Positions 8,692 through 17,737 are shown, numbered from the stretch's first letter. The stretch is 64,000 bases of DNA from Hyphomicrobiales bacterium (GCA_017305935.1 JAFKJU010000023.1:1-64000); one strand, 5' to 3'. Numbers and translations: made by a program. The notes: a model not told the origin generated them from the sequence alone.

Positions 8692-10290
8692 TCAGGCATT
8701 GCCCCGGATCATGTCCGCCGCCTTCTCCCCGATCATGATCGTCGCCGCATTGGTGTTGGAACCGACGAGGCTCGGCATGGTGGAACTGTCGCAGATGCGG
8801 ATGCCGTCGAGGCCGTGGACGCGCAGTTGCGGATCGACCACCGACATCGCGTCGCGCCCCATCTTGCAGGTGCAGGTCGGATGATAGGAGGTGCGGCCGT
8901 ATTGGCGGGTATAGGCGATGTAGTCTTCCTGCGTGCGCACGTTCCGATCCGGAAAGCGCAGCGTCTTGATGTATTTCTGCAGCGACGGCTGGCTGAAGAT
9001 TTCCTGGCTGATCTTCACGCCTTCGGCGGAGATTTTCACGTCCTCGGGATCATCAAGGAAATTCGGATCGATGACCGGCAGGTCGCGCGGATCGGCCGAG
9101 CGCAGCGTGACGGTGCCGCGCGATTTCGGCCGTAGCGTATAGGAATTCAGCGTGATGCCCGACGCCCCCTTCGGCACGCTGGGAACGCCAGCCTCGGCGC
9201 CGGCACCGGCGAGGAAATGGAATTGCAGATCGGGAGTGGGATTGCTCCTGTCGCTATACCAGAAGGCGCCGCCCTCCACCACGTTCGAGGTGATCGGGCC
9301 GGAGCGGAACAGGGCATATTGAATGCCCGCCCAGAGCGACCAGTGCAGCCTGTTATATTTGTCGAGGCTGTCATGGTTCTTCAGTTCCGCGACGATATCG
9401 ACGCCGAAATGGTCCTGCAGGTTCTGCCCGACACCGGCCATGTCCTGCACGACGGTGATGCCGTGGTTCTTCAGCGCTGCCGCCGGGCCGATGCCCGAGA
9501 GCATCATCAGTTTCGGCGTGCCGATGGCGCCGGAAGTGAGCAGCACCTCGCTCTCCGCCCGCGCCGTCATGCGGTTGCCGCCGAGCTGATACTCGACGCC
9601 AACGGCCCGACGGCCCTCGAAGACGACGCGCAGGACGAGCGCGCCGGTGACGACCGTCAGGTTCGAACGCTTCAGGGCCGGGCGCAGATAACCGACGGCG
9701 GCCGAGCAGCGGCGGTTGTCGCGCGTCGTCGTCTGGTAGACGCCGGCGCCCTCCTGCACCGGGCCGTTGAAATCCGGATTGTAGGGAATGCCGAATTCCT
9801 GGCAGCTCTGCACGAAGGCCCGCGTCATGCGCTGCGGTTCGGGAATATTCGAGACGCCGAGCGGCCCGTCCGTCCCATGCCATGCGCCGGAGAGGATCGC
9901 ATTGCCTTCCGAACGCAAAAAGTATTTCTGGATGTCTTTAAAACCCCAGCCCTCGGCGCCTTCCTCGACCCAGCGGTCGTAATCGGCGGGAACGCCGCGT
10001 GTAAACACCTCGGCATTGATGGAGGAGCCGCCGCCCAGCACCTTGGCCTGGGCGTAGAGGATCTCGCGGTTGTTGGCGTGTTTCTGCGGCGCGGTCTTCA
10101 GGCCCCAGGTCAGCGGTCCCGTCGTCATCTTGGCGAAGCCGACGGGCATATGGATCAGCGGATTGGTGTCGCGTCCGCCCGCCTCGATCAGGCAGACCTT
10201 TGCGGCCGGGTTTTCCGAAAGCCGCGCCGCCAGCACGCAGCCGGCGCTGCCGCCGCCGACGATGACGTAATCATAGCCCTCCGCCATCAT
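8692..10290 (-). CDS. GMC-family FAD oxidoreductase (choline/alcohol dehydrogenase-like)
   Basis: This 532-residue flavoprotein oxidises an alcohol to the aldehyde. It has the FAD Rossmann motif IVGGGSAGCVLAARL, GMC signature 1 around GGGSSINAEVFTRG, signature 2 in GAIGTPKLMMLSGIG and the C-terminal His segment HPTCTCKMG. I chose ATG 10288-10290 because it overlaps the upstream aldehyde dehydrogenase stop by 4 bp; an in-frame TTG at 10299 is less likely. It is the last gene of the transporter-dehydrogenase operon that begins at 17540. Confidence 0.88.
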   Translation of the reverse strand: MMAEGYDYVIVGGGSAGCVLAARLSENPAAKVCLIEAGGRDTNPLIHMPVGFAKMTTGPLTWGLKTAPQKHANNREILYAQAKVLGGGSSINAEVFTRGVPADYDRWVEEGAEGWGFKDIQKYFLRSEGNAILSGAWHGTDGPLGVSNIPEPQRMTRAFVQSCQEFGIPYNPDFNGPVQEGAGVYQTTTRDNRRCSAAVGYLRPALKRSNLTVVTGALVLRVVFEGRRAVGVEYQLGGNRMTARAESEVLLTSGAIGTPKLMMLSGIGPAAALKNHGITVVQDMAGVGQNLQDHFGVDIVAELKNHDSLDKYNRLHWSLWAGIQYALFRSGPITSNVVEGGAFWYSDRSNPTPDLQFHFLAGAGAEAGVPSVPKGASGITLNSYTLRPKSRGTVTLRSADPRDLPVIDPNFLDDPEDVKISAEGVKISQEIFSQPSLQKYIKTLRFPDRNVRTQEDYIAYTRQYGRTSYHPTCTCKMGRDAMSVVDPQLRVHGLDGIRICDSSTMPSLVGSNTNAATIMIGEKAADMIRGNA

Positions 10291-11783
10291 GCGATCCAAT
10301 GCCTGCGTTTGCCGATTTCGACATGAACGGACTTCACCTGCGTATACTCCTCCACGCCGTACATGCCGGCCTCGCGGCCCCAGCCGGATTGCTTGAAACC
10401 GCCGAGCGGCATTTCCGGCCCGCCGGCCATGATGGTGTTGACCCAGAAGCGCCCGGCGCGAACCCTGCGGCTCACCGTCAGCGCCTTGTCGATATTCTTC
10501 GTCCAGACGCTCGCCGCAAGCCCGTAAACGGTGTCATTGGCAAGCTGGATGGCTTCTTCCACGGTATCGAAATGCATCGAGCACAGCACGGGGCCGAAAA
10601 TCTCGTCCCGCGCGATGGCCATGTCACGGGACACGCCGGAGAACAGCGTCGGCGCGATATACTGGCCGCGACCCATATCGAGCGCTTCGCCGCCGGCCAG
10701 AAGCGTCGCACCCGCCGCCTTGCCCTTGGCAATGTAATCGAGGATCGTGGCGTTCTGCGCCTCCGTGGTGATCGCGCCGACCTGTGTCGTCTCGTCCAGC
10801 GGATCGCCGACGCGGATCTTCGCCATTTTCTCGGCAAGCAGCTTTTCGAACTCGGCGGCGACCGAGCGCTCGACGATCAGCCGTGACGATGACACGCAGC
10901 ACTGCCCGGTGTTGAAGCTGATGCCGAAGGCCGCGCCGTCTGCGGCGTCCTCCAGATCGGAATCGGCAAAGACGATGATCGGGTTCTTGCCGCCGAGTTC
11001 CAGGCCGAGTTTCTTGAAATTGCTGTCGGCAGCGGCGTGGACGCAGGAGCGGCCGACCGCCGTCGAGCCGGTGAAGGACAGCATGTCGACATCGGCATGC
11101 TCCGACAGCGCCTGGCCGATGACGCGGCCGGAACCGGTGACGACATTGTAAACGCCGGCCGGCAATCCGGCTTCCGCCAGTACCTCGGCCAGCAGCAGCG
11201 TGGTGGCGGAGGTGACCTCCGAAGGCTTCACCACCATGGTGCAGCCGGAGGCGAGGATGAAGGGCACGCGCTCGCACAGGATCAGGAAGGGGAAATTCCA
11301 CGGCGTGATCAGGCCGACGACACCGATCGGCTCGCGTAGCACCATACCGAAGAGGTCGTCGCCCAGCGAATTGAAGCTGTCGCCATGCAGCATGCGCGCA
11401 GCCCCCGCGCCCACCTCGAAGCAGGCGATGCAATGGTCGATCTCGCCGCGCGCCTGCGAGATGGGCTTGCCGTTCTCCAGCGTCTCCCAATAGGCGATCT
11501 CGTCACGGCGGCGGCGGAGGATTTCGGCGGCGCGCAGCAGCACGCCTGCCCGCGCAGCACCCGAGAGGCCTGCCCAGCGGCGATCCTCGAAGGCGCGGCG
11601 CGCGGAGGCGACGGCGGCGTCGAGATCGTCGACGGTGCAGCGGACCGTGCGAGTGACCGGCAGGCCATGGCCCGGCGAGGCCCGTTCGAAATGATCCGCC
11701 CCCTCCTTCCACTGACCGTCGATAAAGAAGCCGAAGGTGCGGGCGGCGGCGGGGGGAGAAAGGAACGGGGTCTTCTGGTCCAT
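10287..11783 (-). CDS. NAD(P)-dependent aldehyde dehydrogenase
   Basis: This 498-residue protein has normal ALDH length and oxidises an aldehyde to its acid. It shows the PWNFPFLI segment, Glu in LELGGKNP and the catalytic Cys in NTGQCCVSS. The ATG at 11781-11783 has a GGAGG ribosome site, so the six extra upstream residues are rejected. It sits between Zn-alcohol dehydrogenase and GMC oxidoreductase genes, giving an alcohol-to-aldehyde-to-acid sequence whose product could be taken by the CoA-transferase. Confidence 0.9.
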   Translation of the reverse strand: MDQKTPFLSPPAAARTFGFFIDGQWKEGADHFERASPGHGLPVTRTVRCTVDDLDAAVASARRAFEDRRWAGLSGAARAGVLLRAAEILRRRRDEIAYWETLENGKPISQARGEIDHCIACFEVGAGAARMLHGDSFNSLGDDLFGMVLREPIGVVGLITPWNFPFLILCERVPFILASGCTMVVKPSEVTSATTLLLAEVLAEAGLPAGVYNVVTGSGRVIGQALSEHADVDMLSFTGSTAVGRSCVHAAADSNFKKLGLELGGKNPIIVFADSDLEDAADGAAFGISFNTGQCCVSSSRLIVERSVAAEFEKLLAEKMAKIRVGDPLDETTQVGAITTEAQNATILDYIAKGKAAGATLLAGGEALDMGRGQYIAPTLFSGVSRDMAIARDEIFGPVLCSMHFDTVEEAIQLANDTVYGLAASVWTKNIDKALTVSRRVRAGRFWVNTIMAGGPEMPLGGFKQSGWGREAGMYGVEEYTQVKSVHVEIGKRRHWIA

Positions 11784-11804
11784 CGGATACCTCCACTTCA
11801 AAAA

Positions 11805-12839
11805 TCACGCCGCGACGGCGATCTGTGTCTTCAGGTCTTGCGGCCGGTCGGCCAGCGTTTCGAAAGCCTGCTGGATCCGCTCCAGCGGATAGCTTGCTTT
11901 CGTGAAATCCCCGGTGCGGAAGCGGCCATGCGACAGCAGGGTCAGCGCGTCGTGCATATCCTCGCCCATGCCGGCGACGGAGCCCTTGAGGCTGCCCTCC
12001 TCAAGAACGGTGCGGAGAATATCGACCGGCAGCGTTTCGCCGGGCGGGGTGATGCCGAAAAAGGCGACATGCCCGCCGCGACGGGCCAGGTCGAAGGCCT
12101 GTTCGTAAAGCTTTTTGCTGCCGACGCTTTCGATCACCAGATCGGCGCCGCGACCGTCGGTCATCCGGCGCACGGTTTCCTTGAGTTCGGCCGGGTCGGA
12201 TACCGCCGCATCCGCACCGGCCTCAAGCGCCATGCGGCAACGCTCGGCCGAGAGATCGGCGACGATGATGGGTGCTGCGCCGAGGAGCCGCATCATCTGC
12301 ACATGCAGATTGCCGATCGGCCCCGCGCCGAAGATGACAACCGATTGCCCGAACGTCACCCCTGCCTTTCGGGCGGCACGGACGACGCAAGCGACCGGCT
12401 CGGTGAGGACGAGAACGTCGTCGGCGATATCGCCCACAACCGGGATCGCGAGGCGCGCCGGCACCGCGACATAGTCGGCAAAGCCCCCATCCCGGCCGAT
12501 GCCGACCTGCGTGACCTCGGCGCAGTTCAGGACCTCGTTGCGCCGGCACCAGAAGCAGGCGCCGCAGCCGATATTGATATCGACCACGACCCGCGTGCCG
12601 ATATCGAGATGGCGAACATTGGCCCCGCGCTCTGCAATCGCCCCGCAGAATTCATGGCCGGGTATCAGCGGCAGCCGATCCGCCGCATAATGGCCGTTGA
12701 AGATATGGATATCCGTGCCGCAGATGCCGGTGCGCGTCACCTTGACCAGCACATCCTCCGGGCCGATCTCCGGCAGGGGGACGTCACGAAGTTCGAAGCG
12801 TTTCGGTGCGGTGAGGACGGCGGCGCGCATGGTGGTCAT
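11805..12839 (-). CDS. zinc-dependent alcohol dehydrogenase (sorbitol/threonine dehydrogenase type)
   Basis: This 344-residue medium-chain dehydrogenase has catalytic-zinc ligands in GICGTDIHIFNG and GHEFCG. The structural-zinc cysteines are in GCGACFWCRRNEVLNC, and the nucleotide-binding motif is GAGPIGNLHVQ. It is probably NAD-dependent and acts on a polyol or secondary alcohol. It lies 10 bp after the distal permease gene and 21 bp before the aldehyde dehydrogenase, within the operon, so it is likely the first oxidation after import. Confidence 0.88.
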   Translation of the reverse strand: MTTMRAAVLTAPKRFELRDVPLPEIGPEDVLVKVTRTGICGTDIHIFNGHYAADRLPLIPGHEFCGAIAERGANVRHLDIGTRVVVDINIGCGACFWCRRNEVLNCAEVTQVGIGRDGGFADYVAVPARLAIPVVGDIADDVLVLTEPVACVVRAARKAGVTFGQSVVIFGAGPIGNLHVQMMRLLGAAPIIVADLSAERCRMALEAGADAAVSDPAELKETVRRMTDGRGADLVIESVGSKKLYEQAFDLARRGGHVAFFGITPPGETLPVDILRTVLEEGSLKGSVAGMGEDMHDALTLLSHGRFRTGDFTKASYPLERIQQAFETLADRPQDLKTQIAVAA

Positions 12840-12849
12840 CGAGGCCGCC

Positions 12850-13791
12850 TCACTTCACGGTGCGCAGCTTGGCGCGGTCGATGGTCAGCGCGATGGCGAC
12901 GATCAGCACGGTGCCGAACACCATCTGCTGGCGGGTCGCATCGATCTCGAAATAGAGCATCGAGGCCCGAATGACGGCGACGATCAGCGTGCCGACCACC
13001 GTGTTCACCACGCCGCCGACACCGCCGGTCAGCGGCGTGCCACCGACCAGCACCGCGACGATGGCCGGCAGCAGGAACCCGTTGGCAATCGTCGGCGCGC
13101 CGCCGGAGAGCTTGACGGCAAACATCAGGCCGGCGATCGCGGCGAGCGCCCCGGAGATGGCGAAGGCGAGGATCTTGTAGCGCGCCACGTTGAGCCCCGA
13201 TGCGGCGGCGGCAAGCTCGCCGGCCCCCACGGCCTTCAGTGCGCGGCCGAGTGTCGTGCGGCGCTCGATGAACAGGCACAGCGCCACCAGCACGGCGGCG
13301 ATCAGCAGTTCATGCGGCACGCCGAAACTGCGGCCGATCATCCAGCCGAAGGTGTCGTTGCGCTGGGCCGCGTCCATATTGAGCGCCCGCTGGCCGGAGA
13401 GCCATTGCGCAATCGAGAAGGCGATGCCGCCGACGGCGAGCGTCGAGATGAAGGACGGCACGAAAAGCCTTGTCGTCACATAGCCCGAGAGCATGCCCAG
13501 CAGGAAACCCGAGGCCACGCAGAGCACGGCGACCCAGGCGCCCATCGAGGCGAGATAGACGGAGGCGATCACTGTCACCATATTGGCCATCGACTGGGCC
13601 GAGAGATCGATGCCGCCGATATAGATGGCGAAGGTCAAGCCCAGCGCCATGATGAACAGCGGCACGATATCGCCCGCGAGACCGAGCAGATTTGACGGGC
13701 GCAGGAATCCGGGATCGGTGATGCCGACAATGGCGACGAGCACGACCAGCGTGATCCAGGGCAAATGCGGCTTGAGGCGCTGAATATCCAT
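12850..13791 (-). CDS. sugar ABC transporter permease (RbsC family)
   Basis: This 313-residue inner-membrane permease has about eight to ten hydrophobic segments. The BPD_transp_2 hallmarks are GGIDLSAQSMANMV, GRALKAVGAGELAAAASG and AVLVGGTPLTGGVGG. The start at 13791 gives MDIQRLKPHLPW; the much longer open frame upstream overlaps the ATPase gene and is spurious. The gap to the ATPase is 8 bp. It pairs with the permease at 15314 in one importer, a common arrangement of two different RbsC-type subunits. Confidence 0.9.
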   Translation of the reverse strand: MDIQRLKPHLPWITLVVLVAIVGITDPGFLRPSNLLGLAGDIVPLFIMALGLTFAIYIGGIDLSAQSMANMVTVIASVYLASMGAWVAVLCVASGFLLGMLSGYVTTRLFVPSFISTLAVGGIAFSIAQWLSGQRALNMDAAQRNDTFGWMIGRSFGVPHELLIAAVLVALCLFIERRTTLGRALKAVGAGELAAAASGLNVARYKILAFAISGALAAIAGLMFAVKLSGGAPTIANGFLLPAIVAVLVGGTPLTGGVGGVVNTVVGTLIVAVIRASMLYFEIDATRQQMVFGTVLIVAIALTIDRAKLRTVK

Positions 13792-13799
13792 CTTGTCCC

Positions 13800-15305
13800 T
13801 CAGATCATGTAGTGCAGTAGGTCGAAGGGCGTCGGCTTTGCACCCGGCTCGCAGGAAAACTGCTTCTGGATGCGCCCGTCCTTGACGACGATGATGGTGT
13901 GCGACAGGCCGATGGCCTCCTCCAGCGTATCGGCGACTAGCACGATGCCGACGCCGGCCGCGCTCATGGCGCGGATCATGTCGTAGACATCCTCCTTGGC
14001 GCCGATATCGAGGCCGCGCGTCGGATGGTCGAGCAGCATGATATCGGAGCCGCCCGACCGCCATTTGGCGAGCACGACCTTCTGCTGATTGCCGCCGGAG
14101 AGGTTGCCGCAATCGGCGAATTCGGAATGCGCCTTGATCGACAGTTTCTTGATCCAGTCGCGCGCCAGCGCCCGCTCCTGCGCCACCCGCAGCACGCCGC
14201 CGCCGGAATGGTTCTTCATCTGCGAGAGCGTCATGTTCTCATAGACGTTCATGCCGGCGACGATGCCTTCGATCTTGCGCTCGCGCGGGACATAGCCGAC
14301 ACCATGGGCAACGGCCTGGCGCGGGGTGAAACCGGTGGCATCCGCGCCCTTGATGCGCAGGCGCCCGGCGGTCGCCGTCAGCATGCCATAGATGGTGCGC
14401 AGGATCGCCTCGCGGCCGGAGCCTTCCGTTCCGACAAGGCACAGGACTTCGCCGGCATGCAGCTTCAGCGAGATGTCCCTGATGCGGCCGGGAAGGCCGA
14501 TGCCGTCCATCTCGACCAGCACCTTGGCGTCATCATAGGGCTTCTGCAGATGCTCGCGGTAATATTGCTTGTCGACGTTGCGCCCGACCATCTTGTGCTG
14601 GATGGCCTCGGCCGTCGCCCCGCCGCGCTCGACCACGTCGACCACCTCGCCGTCCTTCATGACGTAGATGCGGTCGGAGAGATCCATGACCTCGTCCATG
14701 CGATGCGAGACGAAGATGAAAGAGGCGCGGGTCGTCAGTTCGCGCACCAGCTTGAACAGCAGTTGCACCTCTTCCTTAGAGAGAACCGACGTCGGTTCGT
14801 CGAGCAGGATGACGAGATCGCCGTCGACCCGCTCCTCCAGGGTCAAGACCTTGGCAAGCTCGACGAGTTGGCGCTGGGCGAAGGAGAGTTTCGACGTCAC
14901 CATTGCCGGATCGATGTCGAGCTTCACCTTGGCGAGCTGCGCCTTGGCGGCCCGCGCCATCGCCTTCCAGTCGACGACGCCGAAGCGCACGAATTGCCGC
15001 TCGTAACCGAGAAAGATGTTCTCCATGACGGTCAGGTTGGGGATCAGCGATTGCTCCTGGAACACCATCCCGATGCCCTTTTCCATCGCCTGGCGGGGAT
15101 TGGAAAACTTGACCGGCGCACCTTTGATCAACACCTGGCCGCCATCCGGCTGATAGGCGCCGTAGATGACCTTCATCAGGGTGGATTTGCCGGCGCCGTT
15201 CTCTCCGACCAGGCCGACGATCTCGCCGCGCCGGATTTGGAAATCGATGGCTTTCAGCGCGTGGACGCCGGGGAATTTCTTGTCGACCGCTTTGAGTTCG
15301 TACAT
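13800..15305 (-). CDS. sugar ABC transporter ATP-binding protein (RbsA/MglA type)
   Basis: This 501-residue protein has two nucleotide-binding domains. The N-terminal Walker A is GENGAGKST and Walker B is VILLDEPTS; the C-terminal half has GTEGSGREA, a degenerate Walker A usual in this family, and the signature LSGGNQQKV. It powers import with the two flanking permeases. I prefer ATG 15305 (MYELKAVDKKFPG); a GTG at 15317 that overlaps the upstream stop (GTGA) is an alternative adding four residues. Confidence 0.9.
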   Translation of the reverse strand: MYELKAVDKKFPGVHALKAIDFQIRRGEIVGLVGENGAGKSTLMKVIYGAYQPDGGQVLIKGAPVKFSNPRQAMEKGIGMVFQEQSLIPNLTVMENIFLGYERQFVRFGVVDWKAMARAAKAQLAKVKLDIDPAMVTSKLSFAQRQLVELAKVLTLEERVDGDLVILLDEPTSVLSKEEVQLLFKLVRELTTRASFIFVSHRMDEVMDLSDRIYVMKDGEVVDVVERGGATAEAIQHKMVGRNVDKQYYREHLQKPYDDAKVLVEMDGIGLPGRIRDISLKLHAGEVLCLVGTEGSGREAILRTIYGMLTATAGRLRIKGADATGFTPRQAVAHGVGYVPRERKIEGIVAGMNVYENMTLSQMKNHSGGGVLRVAQERALARDWIKKLSIKAHSEFADCGNLSGGNQQKVVLAKWRSGGSDIMLLDHPTRGLDIGAKEDVYDMIRAMSAAGVGIVLVADTLEEAIGLSHTIIVVKDGRIQKQFSCEPGAKPTPFDLLHYMI

Positions 15306-15313
15306 GGCGCGCC

Positions 15314-16279
15314 TCACTTCACGAAGGAAACCATCTTGCGGTCGGTCGACAGCACGACGGCAAGGATGACGAGGATACCGAGCACGCCGGCCTGGATGAA
15401 ATCGGGCAGGCCGATAACGACCATGCCGTTATCTATGACGCCGACGATCAGCACGCCGACCAGCGCATTCCACACGCCGCCGATACCGCCCCACAGCGCC
15501 ACGCCGCCGACGACCACCGAGGTGATCGAGACGAACATGAAATTCGCACCCGTCACCGATTCCGCCTGCCCGATGCGGGCGACGACCAGAATGGCCGCGA
15601 TGGCATAGAAGATGCCCGCCAGCGCAAAGCCGGTGACGCGGACGCGGGTGACGTTGAGACCAGAGGCATGCGCCAGATCCTCACCGCCGCCAACCGCATA
15701 GAAATTGCGCCCGAGCGTCGTGTGCGTCTGGATGAACCAGGCGACCAGCAGGAAGAAGGCCGCGACATAGACCATGAGCGGAAAGCCGAGCCAGCGCACC
15801 GTCAGCAGGCCGCGAAAGCTTGCATCGCCGACCTTGACGATATCGCCACCGGTCAGCAGCACGGCCGCCCCCGTGCCGACGAAGCCGATGGCGAGGCTTG
15901 CCATGAAGGACGGTATTTTGAGTTTCACATGCACGAGCCCGTTGAGAAGCCCGATCAGGCCGCCAAGCGCGATGACCAGCGGGATCGCGACCCAGCCGAG
16001 GCCGCCGAGCGATCCGCCCAGCCAGGCGAAGATAAAGGCGAAGGCGACCGCCGTCAGCGACACTGTTCCCTCCATCGAAAGATCGATCGAGCCCATGATG
16101 ATAATGAAGGTCACGCCGATGGCGACCATCAGCGCCGGCGCCGCCGCGATCGCGATGCGGGCGAAATTCCTCAGCGAGAAGAATGTCGGATTGAGCGCCG
16201 TGAAAAAGATCACGAGTGTCAGCAGCACCAGAAACGGCGCCCATTTGATCAAGGTTTCGCGCGATAGGCGACGTGTCAC
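15314..16279 (-). CDS. sugar ABC transporter permease (RbsC family)
   Basis: This permease of about 321 residues has the family hallmarks MGSIDLSMEG, TTLGRNFYAVGGGEDLAHASG and VVVGGVALWGGIGG and many hydrophobic segments. Two GTG starts are possible. The one at 16277-16279 follows GAGGGG (16293-16288) with 8-nt spacing, whereas the GTG at 16286-16288 overlaps that ribosome site, so I choose the downstream one. It lies 145 bp from the binding-protein gene, with two strong hairpins between them. Confidence 0.88.
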   Translation of the reverse strand: MTRRLSRETLIKWAPFLVLLTLVIFFTALNPTFFSLRNFARIAIAAAPALMVAIGVTFIIIMGSIDLSMEGTVSLTAVAFAFIFAWLGGSLGGLGWVAIPLVIALGGLIGLLNGLVHVKLKIPSFMASLAIGFVGTGAAVLLTGGDIVKVGDASFRGLLTVRWLGFPLMVYVAAFFLLVAWFIQTHTTLGRNFYAVGGGEDLAHASGLNVTRVRVTGFALAGIFYAIAAILVVARIGQAESVTGANFMFVSITSVVVGGVALWGGIGGVWNALVGVLIVGVIDNGMVVIGLPDFIQAGVLGILVILAVVLSTDRKMVSFVK

Positions 16280-16316
16280 GTCAGACACCCCTCTTCAGGA
16301 ATTTCTCGGGGAAAGC

Positions 16317-16376
16317 GGCGGCAGCACAGGCGGCTGCCGCCCTGGAGCATTGCCAACCGAAGCGGAACCGCTTCGG
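16317..16376. other. two intercistronic hairpins downstream of the binding-protein gene
   Basis: GGCGGCAGC (16317) pairs with GCTGCCGCC (16333), and CCGAAGCGG (16357) with CCGCTTCGG (16368). Tandem stems between a binding-protein gene and its permease typically stabilise the upstream mRNA or attenuate readthrough, which raises binding protein over membrane subunits (inference). Confidence 0.65.
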
Positions 16377-16424
16377 CGTCGGGATAATGCGGTAAGAACA
16401 AAAACCGGGAGCGTCCCAGCCAAA

Positions 16425-17540
16425 TCAGGCCTTGTACTGGATCTGGCCGTTCGACGGCCCCCAGAAATCCTTCCAGTCGTAGGCCGGCACGGAATCGAGA
16501 TACTTCGCCTTGAAATCCGCCGCATCCTTGGCGGTGACAAGGATCGTCGGACCATAGAATTCGCGGTGTTCCTTCGGCTCGGCGGACGGTTTGAAGGTGC
16601 CGATGGCGGCATGATAGGCAAGCGCCGCGCTGATGCCGCCGCCCCAATGCGGATTGGTGAAGACGGTTGCCAGCAACTGGCCGTCCATCACCATCTTCAC
16701 CGCCTCCGGGTTGCCGTCATAGGAAACGATCGGCATGTTCTCGATACCCTCGGCGCGCAACGCCTCGATGACGCCATAGGCGATGTTGTCGTTGGCGCAA
16801 TGCACGCCCTTGATCTTGTCGCCGTAGCGGGTCAGGAACGAGGACATCAGGGCCGCGCCCTTCTGGGTGTCCCAATCGGCCGGCTGCGCATCGAGCAACT
16901 CGATCTTCGGGAAATCCTTCAGCGCGTTCTTGAGACCGGCAAGGCGCTCGACGGCCGGGTTGTTGGCGGCGATGCCGCCGAGATGCACGACGCCGCCTTC
17001 GCCGCCCATGGCCTCGAAGAGGATACGGGCGGTCTGTTCGGCCGGCTTCTCGTCCGACCAGGTCATGTGGGAGACGTAGTTGTCGCCGAAATCCCAGGGA
17101 TGCAGGTCGTCCGTCTTGTTCCAGATGGTCGAGATATAGGCGCCGGCCGCCTGCACCGCCTCGACAACGGGACGGGCATTCGGGCTGTCGTTGGGATCGC
17201 AGGCGATCGCGCAATTGCCGTTGTTCTTGGCGAGGAAGGCCTTGATGTCGGCCAGCGACTTTTCGGTCGAGCCCTCGTTGATCAGGCTGACCAGCGCGCT
17301 CTTCGGCTTGCCGAGCGACTCCACGAAAGCCTCGCCGCCGGAGACGACCGAGTTCCAGTAGGCCGAGGCCCGGTCGCGGTAGCTCCAGGCGATCGCCGGA
17401 TCGGTCAGCGCCGCCCGCGCCGCGCCGTTGGCGAACAGGCCGGGCACGGCCGCAGCACCGAGACCGGCTGCCGCCGCAAACAGAAAATTGCGACGGCTGA
17501 CCGTCTCGCGTTCGATGAAATCCTTGATAAAGGTCGACAT
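16425..17540 (-). CDS. periplasmic sugar-binding protein, Tat-type signal
   Basis: This 371-residue binding protein is of the periplasmic-binding-protein/RbsB-like group. The N-terminus has a twin-arginine motif SRRNFLF, then a hydrophobic stretch and an ARAA cleavage region, so export by Tat rather than Sec is likely. Body segments HLGGIAANNPAVERLAG, CANDNIAYGVIEAL and VSYDGNPEAVKMV match the family. A GGGGAGGA ribosome site precedes the ATG. It is the first gene of the importer operon, with a promoter and TetR operator at 17625. The ligand is probably a sugar or polyol; the sequence alone does not say which. Confidence 0.9.
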   Translation of the reverse strand: MSTFIKDFIERETVSRRNFLFAAAAGLGAAAVPGLFANGAARAALTDPAIAWSYRDRASAYWNSVVSGGEAFVESLGKPKSALVSLINEGSTEKSLADIKAFLAKNNGNCAIACDPNDSPNARPVVEAVQAAGAYISTIWNKTDDLHPWDFGDNYVSHMTWSDEKPAEQTARILFEAMGGEGGVVHLGGIAANNPAVERLAGLKNALKDFPKIELLDAQPADWDTQKGAALMSSFLTRYGDKIKGVHCANDNIAYGVIEALRAEGIENMPIVSYDGNPEAVKMVMDGQLLATVFTNPHWGGGISAALAYHAAIGTFKPSAEPKEHREFYGPTILVTAKDAADFKAKYLDSVPAYDWKDFWGPSNGQIQYKA

Positions 17541-17624
17541 TGGTTCCTCCCCAAAATCCGCGATTGAATTGCATCCGCGTTACGGCCGGCCTGATGCCCT
17601 GCAAGCGTCTCCCACACCGCTTAA

Positions 17625-17663
17625 CGCACTAACTAGTTACTTCTTTATTTTCACGCAAGTCAA
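17625..17663 (-). promoter_or_regulatory. promoter and TetR operator (site 4) of the importer operon
   Basis: On the minus strand TTGACT (17663-17658), an 18-nt spacer and TAACTA (17639-17634) form a sigma70-like promoter. The operator CGCAC-TAACTA-GTTAC at 17625-17640 covers the -10. It contains the palindrome TAACTAGTTA also found at 7727. Confidence 0.75.
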
Positions 17664-17707
17664 GTGCTTTTCCATGCGGCGCCGAGTGCGATGTGCGACA
17701 ACTGGCT

Positions 17708-17737
17708 TTGACGCACGCCGATCCATGCGTGTATGAC
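17708..17737 (+). promoter_or_regulatory. promoter candidate for the TetR gene
   Basis: TTGACG, an 18-nt spacer and TATGAC lie 45 bp upstream of the TetR start. The putative operator at 17625 is 68 bp further upstream, so autoregulation would be indirect or weak. Confidence 0.45.
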
